A DNA stretch of 32,442 nucleotides, taken from Granulicella sp. (lineage in GTDB: Bacteria > Acidobacteriota > Terriglobia > Terriglobales > Acidobacteriaceae). Below, one piece after another: positions 17,754 to 27,115 of this stretch; the first letter of the stretch is position 1, and each line of letters begins with the position of its first letter. The stretch spans positions 1 to 32,442 of the forward strand of contig DAHXNO010000164.1 of assembly GCA_027365345.1 (NCBI GenBank), written 5' to 3'. The notes beneath the pieces are model-generated. The model did not search any database. It saw only the letters and a list, made by a program, of their open reading frames with translations, and had not been told where the DNA came from. Both the position numbers and the translations under genes were made by a program.

Positions 17754-19229
17754 TCATTGTCCTAACTCGTAGCGCACAACCGCCATCGCAGTCTGATAGG
17801 CATAGCGGGCATTTGCATTGTCAATAGCCGCCTGGGTCTCACTAAGTTGAGATTGGGTTATCTCCACAATGCCGCTCAACCCGAGCTTGTATCGTGCTGA
17901 CGCTAGAGCAAGAGCAAAGTTGGCCTGGTACAGCATCTGCTCTGTTACAGCAATGCGTTGGAATGCAGTCTGAGCGTTCAGAACCGACGTGCGCACGTCA
18001 CGGGCAATGGTATCCCGTAAGTTACGAATCTGCTGTTGCTTGGCCTTGGTCTGAAGATTGGCTTGAGCCTCTTCGGCATTGAAGAGGAAACCGTTAAAGA
18101 TGGGGATACTGACGTTCACGCCAGCTACGCCGAACCACGAACTCTTCATCAGATCGCCGTCGTCGTCGGAGCGTACCGGCTCGCCACCCGCTGCTCCGAG
18201 TGCGTTGATGCTGGGCATCCAAAGATCGCGCTCCGCTCTGGTGTAATGCTGGTCCGCTATGTACTGCTCATTCAATGCCGCAAGATCCGGACGCTGGGCA
18301 AAAGCAACCTTCACCAATGCCTCTGCGTCGTCCGGCGCAGGGGCGGGGTTATTATTCGTCTCATCTACAAGCGAGTACTGAGTGTCCTGCTCGGAACCGA
18401 GGACGTCGTTCAGAGCAGCCATGCTCGCCTGCTCGTTGTTTTGCGCATTCAGCAGCAGCAATTTGGCCTGCGAGAGTTGAACGTCTGCAAAGCTCAGATC
18501 CAGATCGGAGCGAATCTTGGACTTAGTCAGCGCCCGAACCTGTTGGTCAGTGGATTCGCGCTGTTCGACCGTCTGCTGCGCTACTTTGAGCACAGCCTGT
18601 GCCGATAAAGCTGCGTAGAATGCCTCGTCTGTTACCAGAGTGATATCAAGTTCCGTGGCCCTTTCGCTGTCTACCTTTGCTTGTGCATTGAACTTCGCGC
18701 TGCGCACCAGATTGCCGGTATGTCCAAAGTCAGTAATCAACTGGTTGATCTCTGCGCCGGCCGCAGCACGCGGAAGAATCCTCGGGTTATCGTACGGCGA
18801 TTGAGCGTCGGCTGCGATCCTTCCGTTCTGGTTGGCATCCACGGCCATGACAGCGCCTGTTGCTGTAGGAAGTTCGGCCGACCGGACCTCTCTCGTCACC
18901 TGTTTCTGAGCGAGTGCAAGCAGTTGAGCAACACTGATATTAGGATTGTTCTTCAGTGCCATCTCCTCGGCCTGGGCGATCGTCAACTTCGGATAGTTCG
19001 CGGAAGCCAGCCCCATGCTGCTTGGCAAATGCGGCATCGGGGGCATGGGAAAAGGCACTGTCTGGGCTGGGGCCGCCGGGGTTTGAGCGGCGCTGGAGAT
19101 CAGATTGGCGGCAGGCGCTTCAGGCAACCCCTGGCTCTGGGCCTCCATGCTGCAGAATGGCACAGTTCCGCAGGTAATAGCGACAGCGCAAAGCATGCCA
19201 AAGCCAAAGATCTTACGACAATTAAGCAT
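17754..19229 (-). CDS. TolC-family outer-membrane efflux channel
   Basis: The outer-membrane exit duct of the tripartite RND pump encoded just upstream. The start at ATG 19229 has GGGAG six bases before it and overlaps the end of the RND gene by eight bases, giving 491 residues. A signal peptide is followed by a Pro-rich segment (residues 50-75) and two long alpha-helical repeats rich in Ala/Gln, the OEP domains. The first starts near LTIAQAEEMALKNNP and the second near FAQRPDLAALNEQY, both classic TolC-family openings. The strand-rich segment WFGVAGVNVSIPIFNGF is also typical. The long proline linker suggests an extended periplasmic N-terminus. Confidence 0.94.
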   Translation of the reverse strand: MLNCRKIFGFGMLCAVAITCGTVPFCSMEAQSQGLPEAPAANLISSAAQTPAAPAQTVPFPMPPMPHLPSSMGLASANYPKLTIAQAEEMALKNNPNISVAQLLALAQKQVTREVRSAELPTATGAVMAVDANQNGRIAADAQSPYDNPRILPRAAAGAEINQLITDFGHTGNLVRSAKFNAQAKVDSERATELDITLVTDEAFYAALSAQAVLKVAQQTVEQRESTDQQVRALTKSKIRSDLDLSFADVQLSQAKLLLLNAQNNEQASMAALNDVLGSEQDTQYSLVDETNNNPAPAPDDAEALVKVAFAQRPDLAALNEQYIADQHYTRAERDLWMPSINALGAAGGEPVRSDDDGDLMKSSWFGVAGVNVSIPIFNGFLFNAEEAQANLQTKAKQQQIRNLRDTIARDVRTSVLNAQTAFQRIAVTEQMLYQANFALALASARYKLGLSGIVEITQSQLSETQAAIDNANARYAYQTAMAVVRYELGQ

Positions 19230-22200
19230 GTTCAACTCCCTCTGCTCCTGAAGCATCTGACTTGCGGTCACTTTTGACGACCAGATAGACGGCCGGGACC
19301 AGGAATATCGTCACCGCAACAGAAAGTCCCAGGCCGCCAATGATAGCGCGCGCAAGGGGAGCGTACTGTTGGCTGCCCGCTTCGAGCCCCAGGGCTAGCG
19401 GAATCATGCCCAGCAGTGTGGCAAACGAGGTCATCATAATCGGACGTAGTCGGATCTTACAGGAGCTCACCACGGCATCCAGTTGCGACTTACCCTGCTC
19501 ATGCAGAAGTCCTGCAAACTCTACAATCAGAATGCTGTTGGAAACCACGATTCCTGTCATCATGATCACGCCCATCAGAGACATGATGTTGAGCGTCGAT
19601 CCTGTAAGCATCAGGAACAGCAGCACACCCACCAGCCCAGGTGGTACCGCCATCAGAATGATGAACGGATCGATAAAGGACTGGAACTGTGACATCAGCA
19701 CGAGATAGACCATCAGAATAGCGACGGCTAGACCAAGAGAAAACTCCTTGAATGCCAGATTCATGTTGACCGGAGCGCCACGCACCATCAGCACAGTGTT
19801 GCGCCCATGCTTGGTGTTTTTGAGCAATGTTTGAATGCGGTCGATGACGCCGTTCAATGCTTCCGTCTTGGTGGAAACATAAACGTCCATCACGCGCTGG
19901 ATCTGATAGTGATCCACCTCGGTCGGGGTATTCATCAAGACCAGATCAGCGACGGAACTCAACGGCGTATAGCCGTAAGAATGATCACTCTTATGGAAGT
20001 TCGTTGGCATCTTAATCGCCATACGGCCTATGTTGGTCGGGCTGTATCCGGGAGGCTGGACACCGCGAAGCGGTATATTCCCAAGATCTTCCATCGACAT
20101 ATGATCGATCCAGCGATTCGCGTATTGGACTGTCACCATGTAATTGTTACCATTGGTCGGGTCAATCCAGTAACTCGGTGCGATCATGCCGTCTGATGTC
20201 AGCGCGGTGACTACATCGTCCACCACATCTTGCGCGGAAAGACCAATCAGACTCGCTCTCTCGCGGTCCACATCAAGTGCAATGCCCGGATAATCCAGAT
20301 CCTGTGGAACAAAGGCATCGCTTACGTTCGGCATCTTCTTGATCTCAGAGGAAAGTTGTCGCGCTAGATTGAACGCTCCGCGCATGTTCATGGATGTAAC
20401 CTGAACATCGATGGGAGCGATCAATCCCTCGTTGATCACGCTGTCAATCAAACCGCCTACGCTATAAAACGCGGTAACCTCAGGCATTTCACGCGACAAT
20501 GCCTTTTGCACTTGATCCATATACTCATAACTACCCTCGCTGCTGTCTTCCTTCAGACTGGTCTGCACAAAGGCCGTGTCCATGGACGCGTTCGTCGTAA
20601 AAAGTGACGAGAGATCCGGATAGACGCCAATGTTGGACACGATCATGTCAAGATCTTTCGGCTTGACCACGCTGCGAATGACACCTTCAATCCTGGCGAG
20701 GTATTGGTTGCTGACCTCAATCCGGGTACCACTCGGCAAGCGCAGGTAGATCACGAATTGACCGGGATCCGTGCGGGGAAAGTAGGCTCGGCCCAGAAAA
20801 GGGAAGAGTCCGAAGAAGGTAATGGCCAGGCCTCCCAGGAGAACCGTCGCGGTGATCGCCGGCTTCTGCAAGACCCGATAGGCTAGAACCTCATAGGCAT
20901 TCAGGAATTTCTGGAAGTATTCGTTGAATCGGCCTATGATGCGCTGAAAAAGAGATGCTCTGGAGCCATGATCTCCATGCTCCTCATGTCCCTCGGCGGA
21001 ATGAGATAACCGGATAAACTTGGCGCAGAAGAGAGGCACCACGGTCATCGCGAAGAAGTAGGAAGCAAAGATCGAGAGCACCACGCCCAGCGCGAGTGGT
21101 GTGAAGATGTATTTGCTGATCCCAGTAAGGAAAGCGACGGGGAAGAACACGATCGCAGTGGTGGAAGTTGCAGCCAGAACGGCAAGCGACACCTCCATGC
21201 CGCCCTTTTCTGCTGCCTCGCGAGGCGGGCTTCCCATCTCCATGTAGCGGAAGATATTCTCCAGAACCACCACGGAGTCGTCGATGAGTCGAGAGAAGGC
21301 CAGCGCCAATCCTCCAAGAATCATCGTGTTGATCGTGCCACCCATCAGATTGGTAATCAACAGACAAGTCAGGGCCGAGAGAGGGATAGACAGCATGACG
21401 GCAAAGGTCGCCCGAGGACTGCCTAAAAAGAGCAGAATCATCATCCCGGTGAGTCCCAGGCCGATACTGGCCTCCTTGATCAGATTTCGGATAGCAAGTT
21501 TGACGAAGATGGACTGGTCAAATGCGACCGCAACTCTTAACGACGACGGAACGTCAACGAGGTGCTTGATAGCCTCCTTCATGCCGTCGACGATCGTGAT
21601 CGTGTTGGCGCCACCTTGAGGGAATATCGGAACATAGACGGATCGCTGCCCGTCAATGCGCACAATGTTGTATTGCAGCGCTCCTGAATCTTCGGCCCGG
21701 CCTATATCAGAAACCAGAACAGAAGCGTTCCCCTGCGATTTTACCGGCATCTCGTTCATCATCTTGGCGTTGGGGAACTGACTATTGGCGTAGATGTTGT
21801 AATCTTTTGTACCAATACGAACGTCGCCCGCGGGCAGAATCAAGTTGGACGCATTTACTGAATTAACCACATCATTCAGGCTCAAGTTGTGAGCCATCAT
21901 CTTGAGCGGATCCACGTAAACCTGAATCTGGCGGTACGTTCCACCAAAAGGCTGCGGAACCGAGGCTCCGGGCACGTTGGAGATCTGGTCGCGGACCTCA
22001 TACTGCGCCAGATCCTTCAGTTGGATTTCATTAAGGCCTTTACCTTCGAGGGTAATCAGACACACCGGTTCCGTGGAGGCCGTCAAGGCCAATACTACCG
22101 GTGGCAAGGTTCCCGGAGGGAGACGGCGCAGGTCAGCCATGGCAAGATTGGCGATGTCGCTTGCGGCCGCATTCGGGTCTGTACCAGGCTGAAAGTAGAT

Positions 22201-22470
22201 CTTGATGATGCTTACGCCGGTCATCGATCGCGATTCGCTGTGATCGACATTGGATGCCAGAGTGAAAAAGCGTTCAAAGGTGTCGGTGATATCCGCTTCA
22301 ATCTGCTGGGGAGGCATGCCATTGTAAAACGTGGCCACAATCACCACCGGCATATCGATCGGCGGAAACAGGTCTATCGGCATCCTGGAGACCGTGACCG
22401 TGCCTACCAATGTAATCATCAGGCAGAGCATGATGATGAAGAACGGAAACTTCAAAGCAAACTTTGGCAT
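19222..22470 (-). CDS. RND-family efflux transporter, inner-membrane subunit
   Basis: A 1082-residue AcrB/HAE1-like pump with the usual 12-helix, two-porter-loop layout: TM1 at 8-30, a large periplasmic loop, TM2-6, a cytoplasmic linker, TM7, a second loop and TM8-12. The TM4 proton-relay acidic pair is present as Asp397-Asp398 (LIDDSVVVLEN). In TM10 the position equivalent to AcrB Lys940 is Ser977 (VVSNSILIVEF), so the relay differs from AcrB. A His-rich cytoplasmic loop (GHEEHGDHG, about residues 490-498) joins the two halves. AGGAG precedes the ATG by ten bases. It sits between adaptor and channel genes, completing a tripartite pump. The substrate is unknown; residues of the heavy-metal (CusA) type are not evident. 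Confidence 0.95.
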   Translation of the reverse strand: MPKFALKFPFFIIMLCLMITLVGTVTVSRMPIDLFPPIDMPVVIVATFYNGMPPQQIEADITDTFERFFTLASNVDHSESRSMTGVSIIKIYFQPGTDPNAAASDIANLAMADLRRLPPGTLPPVVLALTASTEPVCLITLEGKGLNEIQLKDLAQYEVRDQISNVPGASVPQPFGGTYRQIQVYVDPLKMMAHNLSLNDVVNSVNASNLILPAGDVRIGTKDYNIYANSQFPNAKMMNEMPVKSQGNASVLVSDIGRAEDSGALQYNIVRIDGQRSVYVPIFPQGGANTITIVDGMKEAIKHLVDVPSSLRVAVAFDQSIFVKLAIRNLIKEASIGLGLTGMMILLFLGSPRATFAVMLSIPLSALTCLLITNLMGGTINTMILGGLALAFSRLIDDSVVVLENIFRYMEMGSPPREAAEKGGMEVSLAVLAATSTTAIVFFPVAFLTGISKYIFTPLALGVVLSIFASYFFAMTVVPLFCAKFIRLSHSAEGHEEHGDHGSRASLFQRIIGRFNEYFQKFLNAYEVLAYRVLQKPAITATVLLGGLAITFFGLFPFLGRAYFPRTDPGQFVIYLRLPSGTRIEVSNQYLARIEGVIRSVVKPKDLDMIVSNIGVYPDLSSLFTTNASMDTAFVQTSLKEDSSEGSYEYMDQVQKALSREMPEVTAFYSVGGLIDSVINEGLIAPIDVQVTSMNMRGAFNLARQLSSEIKKMPNVSDAFVPQDLDYPGIALDVDRERASLIGLSAQDVVDDVVTALTSDGMIAPSYWIDPTNGNNYMVTVQYANRWIDHMSMEDLGNIPLRGVQPPGYSPTNIGRMAIKMPTNFHKSDHSYGYTPLSSVADLVLMNTPTEVDHYQIQRVMDVYVSTKTEALNGVIDRIQTLLKNTKHGRNTVLMVRGAPVNMNLAFKEFSLGLAVAILMVYLVLMSQFQSFIDPFIILMAVPPGLVGVLLFLMLTGSTLNIMSLMGVIMMTGIVVSNSILIVEFAGLLHEQGKSQLDAVVSSCKIRLRPIMMTSFATLLGMIPLALGLEAGSQQYAPLARAIIGGLGLSVAVTIFLVPAVYLVVKSDRKSDASGAEGVEHA

Positions 22471-22559
22471 GGAACAAATACTCCTAGAATGGTTGGCCGA
22501 ACTGAATCATTGCCCGCCCCACCTGAGATCGATGGGCAACTGCACGCAGACACGGGATT

Positions 22560-23852
22560 TTAGTTGGGCGCCAGGGACGCGTCAGTCACTGCCTCTTCTT
22601 TTCTCATGTCAATCATTCCGCCAGTCTGCTGGGTGGTCTCGGATGCCGACGTGGAGATGATCCGCGGCTCTACGAGTTCACCCTCCTGATATTTCTCCTG
22701 GCCACCATCAATCACGCGGTCTCCCACGTTCAAGCCACTGAGAACCGCGGCCAGAAACTGTCCTCTCAATCCCAATGTCACATTGCGTACGTGTACGTGA
22801 TTGGTCTTGTCGACTAGATAGACTGTCTGCTGGTCCCCATTCATCACCAGTGCTGAAATCGGAACTGTGATGACGTTCTTTTGCGTATCCAATGGCAGAT
22901 TCGCGTCAGCATACATGCCGGGAGTTAGAGTGAGATCTGGATTCTTAATGTCGATTTCCGTCTCCATGGTCCGTGTCTCAAAGTTCACGCTGCGCGTAAA
23001 CCGAATTACTTTCCCGTAGTACATATGATTTGTGGCGTCCACGCGTACAGGCACCACATCGCCAATATGGATGGTGCGCACATCGTTCTCCGGTACCGGG
23101 AAGCGCAGACGCAACAGACCGCTCTGCGAAACGCGGACGATGGGCAACGCGGAGTCATTGGTATTCGTGCCGCCTTGGATCAGCGCGCCCGTGTCGGCGT
23201 AGCGCCAGATCACAACGCCGTCGAACGGAGCAGTCACGTACGTATAGTTCTCCAGGGCCGTATAGCGTTCGAAATCGGCCTGGGCTGCCGCCTCATGTTG
23301 CTGAGCCGCCGCCATCGCCGCTGTAGCAGCTTCAATCTGCGCCTGGGAATCCAGGTCTTTGGCCCGTGCATCGTCCAGTTCCTGCTGAGCGATCAGGCCC
23401 GGTTGCGTGGCAGCCGCGTTATCCAGTCGAACGGACTCTGCGTGCAGCGCATAGTTCAAGGCGACCGCGCGATTGATCTCCTGCTGAGCTCGCGCGACCG
23501 CTTCCTTGCTCTGTTTCAGCGCATAGGCTGACTGTCGCAGTTGCGCTCGTAGTTCCGGAACGTCAAGTATCGCCAGCACCTCTCCCGTGTGCACAATGTC
23601 GCCAATATCGACATTGATCTTTTCCATATATCCGCTGACTTTGGGATGAACGTCAACTACCTGGTAAGGCTGAAACTGTCCAACGAGCGTCACCGCGGTG
23701 GCCATGTTGCCACGTTGAGCCACAGCTACCTTGGCTGTAGGGATGGAAGGGGCCTTTCCAGCAGCATCGCCGGCGCCCGTATGGCAGGATGTAATGCCGA
23801 TAACAGCGCAAAGGGAAGCCGTGACGGATAGGACTATGTGCGGGTAGCGCAT
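22560..23852 (-). CDS. RND efflux periplasmic adaptor lipoprotein
   Basis: A 430-residue membrane-fusion protein linking the RND pump to the TolC-like channel. The signal peptide ends in a lipobox ITSC (Cys23), so it is probably a lipoprotein held at the inner membrane. Domains in order: beta-barrel/lipoyl half (VVDVHPKVSGYMEKI, GDIVHTGEVLAILD), an Ala/Gln-rich coiled-coil hairpin at about 105-200, the second lipoyl half (VTAPFDGVV), a beta-barrel, and a membrane-proximal domain ending in GLNVGDRVIDGG. The start codon has AGGAG nine bases upstream. It is the first gene of the adaptor-pump-channel operon, 89 bases before the pump gene. A hairpin and a palindrome lie in its 5' region. Confidence 0.94.
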   Translation of the reverse strand: MRYPHIVLSVTASLCAVIGITSCHTGAGDAAGKAPSIPTAKVAVAQRGNMATAVTLVGQFQPYQVVDVHPKVSGYMEKINVDIGDIVHTGEVLAILDVPELRAQLRQSAYALKQSKEAVARAQQEINRAVALNYALHAESVRLDNAAATQPGLIAQQELDDARAKDLDSQAQIEAATAAMAAAQQHEAAAQADFERYTALENYTYVTAPFDGVVIWRYADTGALIQGGTNTNDSALPIVRVSQSGLLRLRFPVPENDVRTIHIGDVVPVRVDATNHMYYGKVIRFTRSVNFETRTMETEIDIKNPDLTLTPGMYADANLPLDTQKNVITVPISALVMNGDQQTVYLVDKTNHVHVRNVTLGLRGQFLAAVLSGLNVGDRVIDGGQEKYQEGELVEPRIISTSASETTQQTGGMIDMRKEEAVTDASLAPN

Positions 23853-23918
23853 TTGCTAGAACTCCTGTTGGTCTTTAAGGATGCGGGAGGATGCCTGGTT
23901 GGCGAAGCAGAGTTTCAA

Positions 23919-23928
23919 CGTTCGAACG
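23919..23928. promoter_or_regulatory. 10-bp perfect palindrome, candidate operator of the RND operon
   Basis: CGTTCGAACG lies about 67-76 bases upstream of the adaptor start codon and touches the hairpin at 23928-23945. The size and position fit a repressor half-site pair, for instance of a TetR- or MarR-like regulator. This is inference from symmetry only. Confidence 0.35.
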
Positions 23929-23945
23929 CTCCTCCGTAGAGGAGC
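23928..23945 (-). promoter_or_regulatory. Stable hairpin with UACG tetraloop in the RND operon 5' region
   Basis: Read on the minus strand, 7-bp perfect arms GCTCCTC and GAGGAGC enclose TACG. In RNA this is a C(UACG)G tetraloop of the unusually stable UNCG class. It lies 76-93 bases before the adaptor ATG. The 3' arm GAGGAGC resembles a Shine-Dalgarno sequence but is too far away to act on the adaptor start. No T-run follows. Confidence 0.45.
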
Positions 23946-24727
23946 ACCCGTCAAAGCCACCGGTAGGGCTTCGCCAGGTTGCAGCAGAGTAGGGACAAAA
24001 TCGAAGACCTGCGGGGGGTTGGCCGGGAGATATGCCAGAGCATGCCCCGCGGAGAGCCAGTCGATCGATCGTGCATGGAGCGCATTCGAGCAGCCAGCGG
24101 CAGCGAGAGGAAGATAGCAGGATCTCAGTGGGCGCCGCACCAGGTCTGTACGGCCGCCGACCATGCGTAACTGGGAATTTGCAGAGAGGGAAGAGGCGGG
24201 GATTGCTCTCGTTTTGTGCCTGCGCCGCTCGCGCCACTTCGTTCCAAGGTTCGCTTCAAGGCGCGTCCAGAGAGGCAGGGCTGTAGCTGAATCGGCTCGA
24301 CGAGCAACATTCCTGGATGCCGATAGAAGAAGGAGCTTGATGTACGTTCCACCATCGAAGACCGCCCTCGCCGGCGCGGCGCTTCGTTCCAGCGTCGTGT
24401 CGCGAGCCAGGACTCTGGTGGCGTAACGTCCATCTCGTATTTTGCAATCAACGAGCCGCATGTTCCTTAGCACTCACCCAGCAATCGTCTGTTTTCCAGA
24501 ACTTTCACCGGACAACTCCAGAACCTCTATGGAAGGCATTCTCATCGCCACGCGCCGGGAAAAATTGGAAAATCAAAGAGCCGGCGCGAAAAAGCCACGA
24601 GAAACAGCCAAAAGGTTACCAGAAAAGCATTGAAGATAAAGGACTTCCAAGTAGAGCTTGAAAGTACTCCCATCTTTGGATGGTTGTGCCATTTCAATAC
24701 CTTACGCCGAAAAGTCCATAGCCAGAG

Positions 24728-25111
24728 CTAGCAAGAAGCGAGCGGAGGGCCGCGCATAGATCTCGGCCCATAGATGGTACGCCGTTGAGCAACAACACGC
24801 CTGGCTCCCCTCTGTCTCATCTCAGATGCGGAAAAGTGAGACTGCGGCAAAGGAAAGCTAAGGCTATCAAACGTGACAGAACGCCGGATCAGGTTTGGCT
24901 TGGTCTGTTGCGGCGCCGAAAGAAACGCCGGACTGGACCGGGTCTCCACGGATAGCTTGGCCGTCGAGTCTGTTGTAGGCAGTTGGTGCTTGGCGGCGTG
25001 GTAGAGATCCAGTTTCGCTCCCAAACCCCAGCCGATAACAAGAACCGAAAGCAAAAGCAGCAGGGCACACTTCGAGAGGCCACCGAGCAGCTTTCGGATG
25101 TTCACTTGCAC
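24728..25111 (-). CDS. Small single-span membrane protein of unknown function
   Basis: The best start is GTG 25111, nine bases after a perfect GGAGG; an in-frame ATG at 25132 includes that GGAGG inside the coding region. The product is about 127 residues: a short basic N-terminus (VNIRKLLGG), one hydrophobic segment of about 16 residues (ALLLLLSVLVIGWGLG, roughly residues 15-30), then a polar, Ser/Thr/Gln-rich tail ending in a basic stretch with RRVVAQRRT. The hydrophobic segment may be a signal or an anchor, with the tail outside. I recognise no family. It is downstream of the GH20 gene on the same strand, 193 bases away. Confidence 0.55.
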   Translation of the reverse strand: MQVNIRKLLGGLSKCALLLLLSVLVIGWGLGAKLDLYHAAKHQLPTTDSTAKLSVETRSSPAFLSAPQQTKPNLIRRSVTFDSLSFPLPQSHFSASEMRQRGARRVVAQRRTIYGPRSMRGPPLASC

Positions 25112-25304
25112 CGATACTTTCCTCCGTACCATCCAGACTGCCTCAGGGTACCAGAATTTTGCCCCCGAGAACATCAACGCGTTTGGTTCAACTGCCACAC
25201 TGCAAAGGGTTAGACGTAGCCACCACCTGAAAGTATGTCGAACGTTTAGATTCGCGTCCCAGCGTCTCGGGTTGCCTATGCCCGCTCGGTTAAATCTTCA
25301 GATC

Positions 25305-27029
25305 CTAACCTTCCAGCAAGGCACAGAAACGGCTCGGGTCCTGCGCCAGCGTTGCGGAATAACGCGCCGCCTGCTTCCACTGGAAGAGCAGTTGGTCCTT
25401 TGGCCGCAGGCCGAACAGAGGCCGCAAGGCTCCGGCAGAGTCCGCGAAACGGCCCACATCCCAATCATCGGTCAGAGCTTCGGCCAGGGCCTTATCTCGG
25501 GCTGAAATTGCCACGATCAGCCATGTCGCCTTTACCCGGTCCAACGGTCGCTGCCGTGCCTGCTCCACCACCGTCGCCTGGCGCCAGAACAATCGGTCCA
25601 GATATTGAACGCACAGTGCAAACGACTGAAAATCATTAAGATTAGTCAGGATGTTCGGCTCCAGCACCACCAGCAGGCTGGCGATGCGCGAGAACGGATT
25701 CTGTGCCGTGGCCCCGGATGCAACTAAAGCCCTAATCTGTTCGTCGCTGCTCCAGGGAACGGACAAAGGAAAACCCTCCCACGATGCCGTTGAAGAATCC
25801 GGCCAGTAGGGCGCCGCGTCGTAAAGGCCCTCGAAGACTTCGGCCCACTGCGGGTTCCAGTCTGTCTGGTAATGCTTCTCCACAAAGCGCCGGAATGCAG
25901 ACATCTGTGCGGTCGCTGTTCCGTCGGTCAGTGCAACCGCGGCATAAGCAAAGCTGTCCCAGATCGAGTTCTGCAGATACCTGCTCGGGATCCAGTTGGT
26001 GACGATCACGCCCAACGAGGCCGCACTACCTGAGGCGAGATACGCGTTCGCAAAGGCGTCCACATTACGCAGTTGCTCGCTGCCCACCCTCGGACCCCAC
26101 TGATAACAGGAAAGCGCCGGCGCTCCGATACCTCGAGCCCCATGCGCCTGGATCCGATCCAGCGAACTCCGCACAGATGCCGCATCATTCGTCCCGTACT
26201 CCCAGTCCATGATGATGATCCCAGGGTCTAGCAACGGCAGTACCTGCGGCAACTTGTGCAACACATAGTCTCCCCAGACGATGAACTCCCTGTGTAGGTC
26301 AACGGCTATTCGATTCAGAGCGTTCAGATACTCCGCCCAGATCTGCGCTCGGGTTCGGCTGCGCAGTGCCTCAGCAGATCGAGCCGAGCCTCCCCAATTC
26401 ACTTCATCGCAGCCGCCGTGGAGATACATCGAAGGAAATATGGAAGCCACTTCAGCATAGAGTTTGGTCATCAACTCCAGCGTCTCAGGGTCTACTGGGC
26501 AGAGGCCGGTAAAGTCGGAAGAGCCATTCGGTTCACGATCCAGCAGGTGCGCATAAAGCGGAGCTCGCGTGATGTACCCTGTATGTCCGAAGGACTCTAT
26601 CTCTGGTAAAAGATTCACGCCCTGTTGCCGGCCATACGCTGCAAGATCTCGAAGTTGCTCCGGGGTAAAGGCGTTCTGATGGGTCAGCAGGCCGGGAACG
26701 GATGCAAACCGCAGGGCGCTGCCCTGGTCGTCCGCAAGACGGAACTGCAGCGTGTTGCATCCCCACGCTGCGCAGAAGTCAATCACCCGGCGGTAGTAAT
26801 CAAGTTTCTCGGGAAGCCGCCCGGCATCGACCATGAGCCCACGAATGGGAACGGGGCTCGCCGCTGGCTCTGCGGCGCCTGGCGGTCGCGCTGGGTTGGG
26901 AGCCGACGCTGACGGCACGGAATGCGTGCTGTTGGGTCTTCCAAACCACGTTGGAACTACCAGGGAGCCGGCCACGGTCATTCCGGCCTCGCGAAGAAAA
27001 TCACGGCGGTTTGGATTCAAATCTGGCAA
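25305..27029 (-). CDS. Tat-exported GH20-type beta-N-acetylhexosaminidase
   Basis: A 574-residue predicted glycoside hydrolase likely to remove terminal N-acetylhexosamine from chitin, peptidoglycan or glycans in the cell envelope. The N-terminus carries a twin-arginine motif NRRDFL (Arg8-Arg9) before a hydrophobic segment, then a Pro/Ala linker to about residue 60. The barrel begins at IRGLMVDAGR, and the GH20 catalytic pair is Asp208-Glu209 in HGGCDEVNWGG, the Asp assisting the substrate acetamido group and the Glu acting as acid. MDWEYG and later Trp residues fit the sugar pocket. The start is TTG 27029, supported by GAGGAG eight bases upstream. Transport through Tat suggests cytoplasmic folding. 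The specificity is not readable from sequence. Confidence 0.83.
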   Translation of the reverse strand: MPDLNPNRRDFLREAGMTVAGSLVVPTWFGRPNSTHSVPSASAPNPARPPGAAEPAASPVPIRGLMVDAGRLPEKLDYYRRVIDFCAAWGCNTLQFRLADDQGSALRFASVPGLLTHQNAFTPEQLRDLAAYGRQQGVNLLPEIESFGHTGYITRAPLYAHLLDREPNGSSDFTGLCPVDPETLELMTKLYAEVASIFPSMYLHGGCDEVNWGGSARSAEALRSRTRAQIWAEYLNALNRIAVDLHREFIVWGDYVLHKLPQVLPLLDPGIIIMDWEYGTNDAASVRSSLDRIQAHGARGIGAPALSCYQWGPRVGSEQLRNVDAFANAYLASGSAASLGVIVTNWIPSRYLQNSIWDSFAYAAVALTDGTATAQMSAFRRFVEKHYQTDWNPQWAEVFEGLYDAAPYWPDSSTASWEGFPLSVPWSSDEQIRALVASGATAQNPFSRIASLLVVLEPNILTNLNDFQSFALCVQYLDRLFWRQATVVEQARQRPLDRVKATWLIVAISARDKALAEALTDDWDVGRFADSAGALRPLFGLRPKDQLLFQWKQAARYSATLAQDPSRFCALLEG

Positions 27030-27115
27030 AACTCCTGCTCCTCGATCGATGGCTTTGGATGCTCTTGGAAGCCTCAGCTTCGCCCCCAGGGAGAGAGAAT
27101 TAACGCTATCACGGC

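Larger units (their letters stand above)
23853..24727. other. Gene-poor region upstream of the RND operon
   Basis: About 870 bases with no gene I can identify. A minus-strand frame from an ATG near 24473 stays open to 23856, three bases short of the adaptor start, and would give 205 residues, but overlapping frames on both strands are equally open and no motif is visible. An RND operon often has a TetR or two-component regulator here; I see no helix-turn-helix. Imperfect repeats of a TGGAACGAAG motif occur on the minus strand near 24230 and 24380. The 24480-24720 part is richer in A/T and looks like ordinary intergenic DNA. Confidence 0.45.

Noticed and set aside
23856-24473. 205-codon minus-strand frame directly before the adaptor gene
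   Set aside because: Position suggests a regulator, but no helix-turn-helix or other motif is visible; kept as a question, not a gene.
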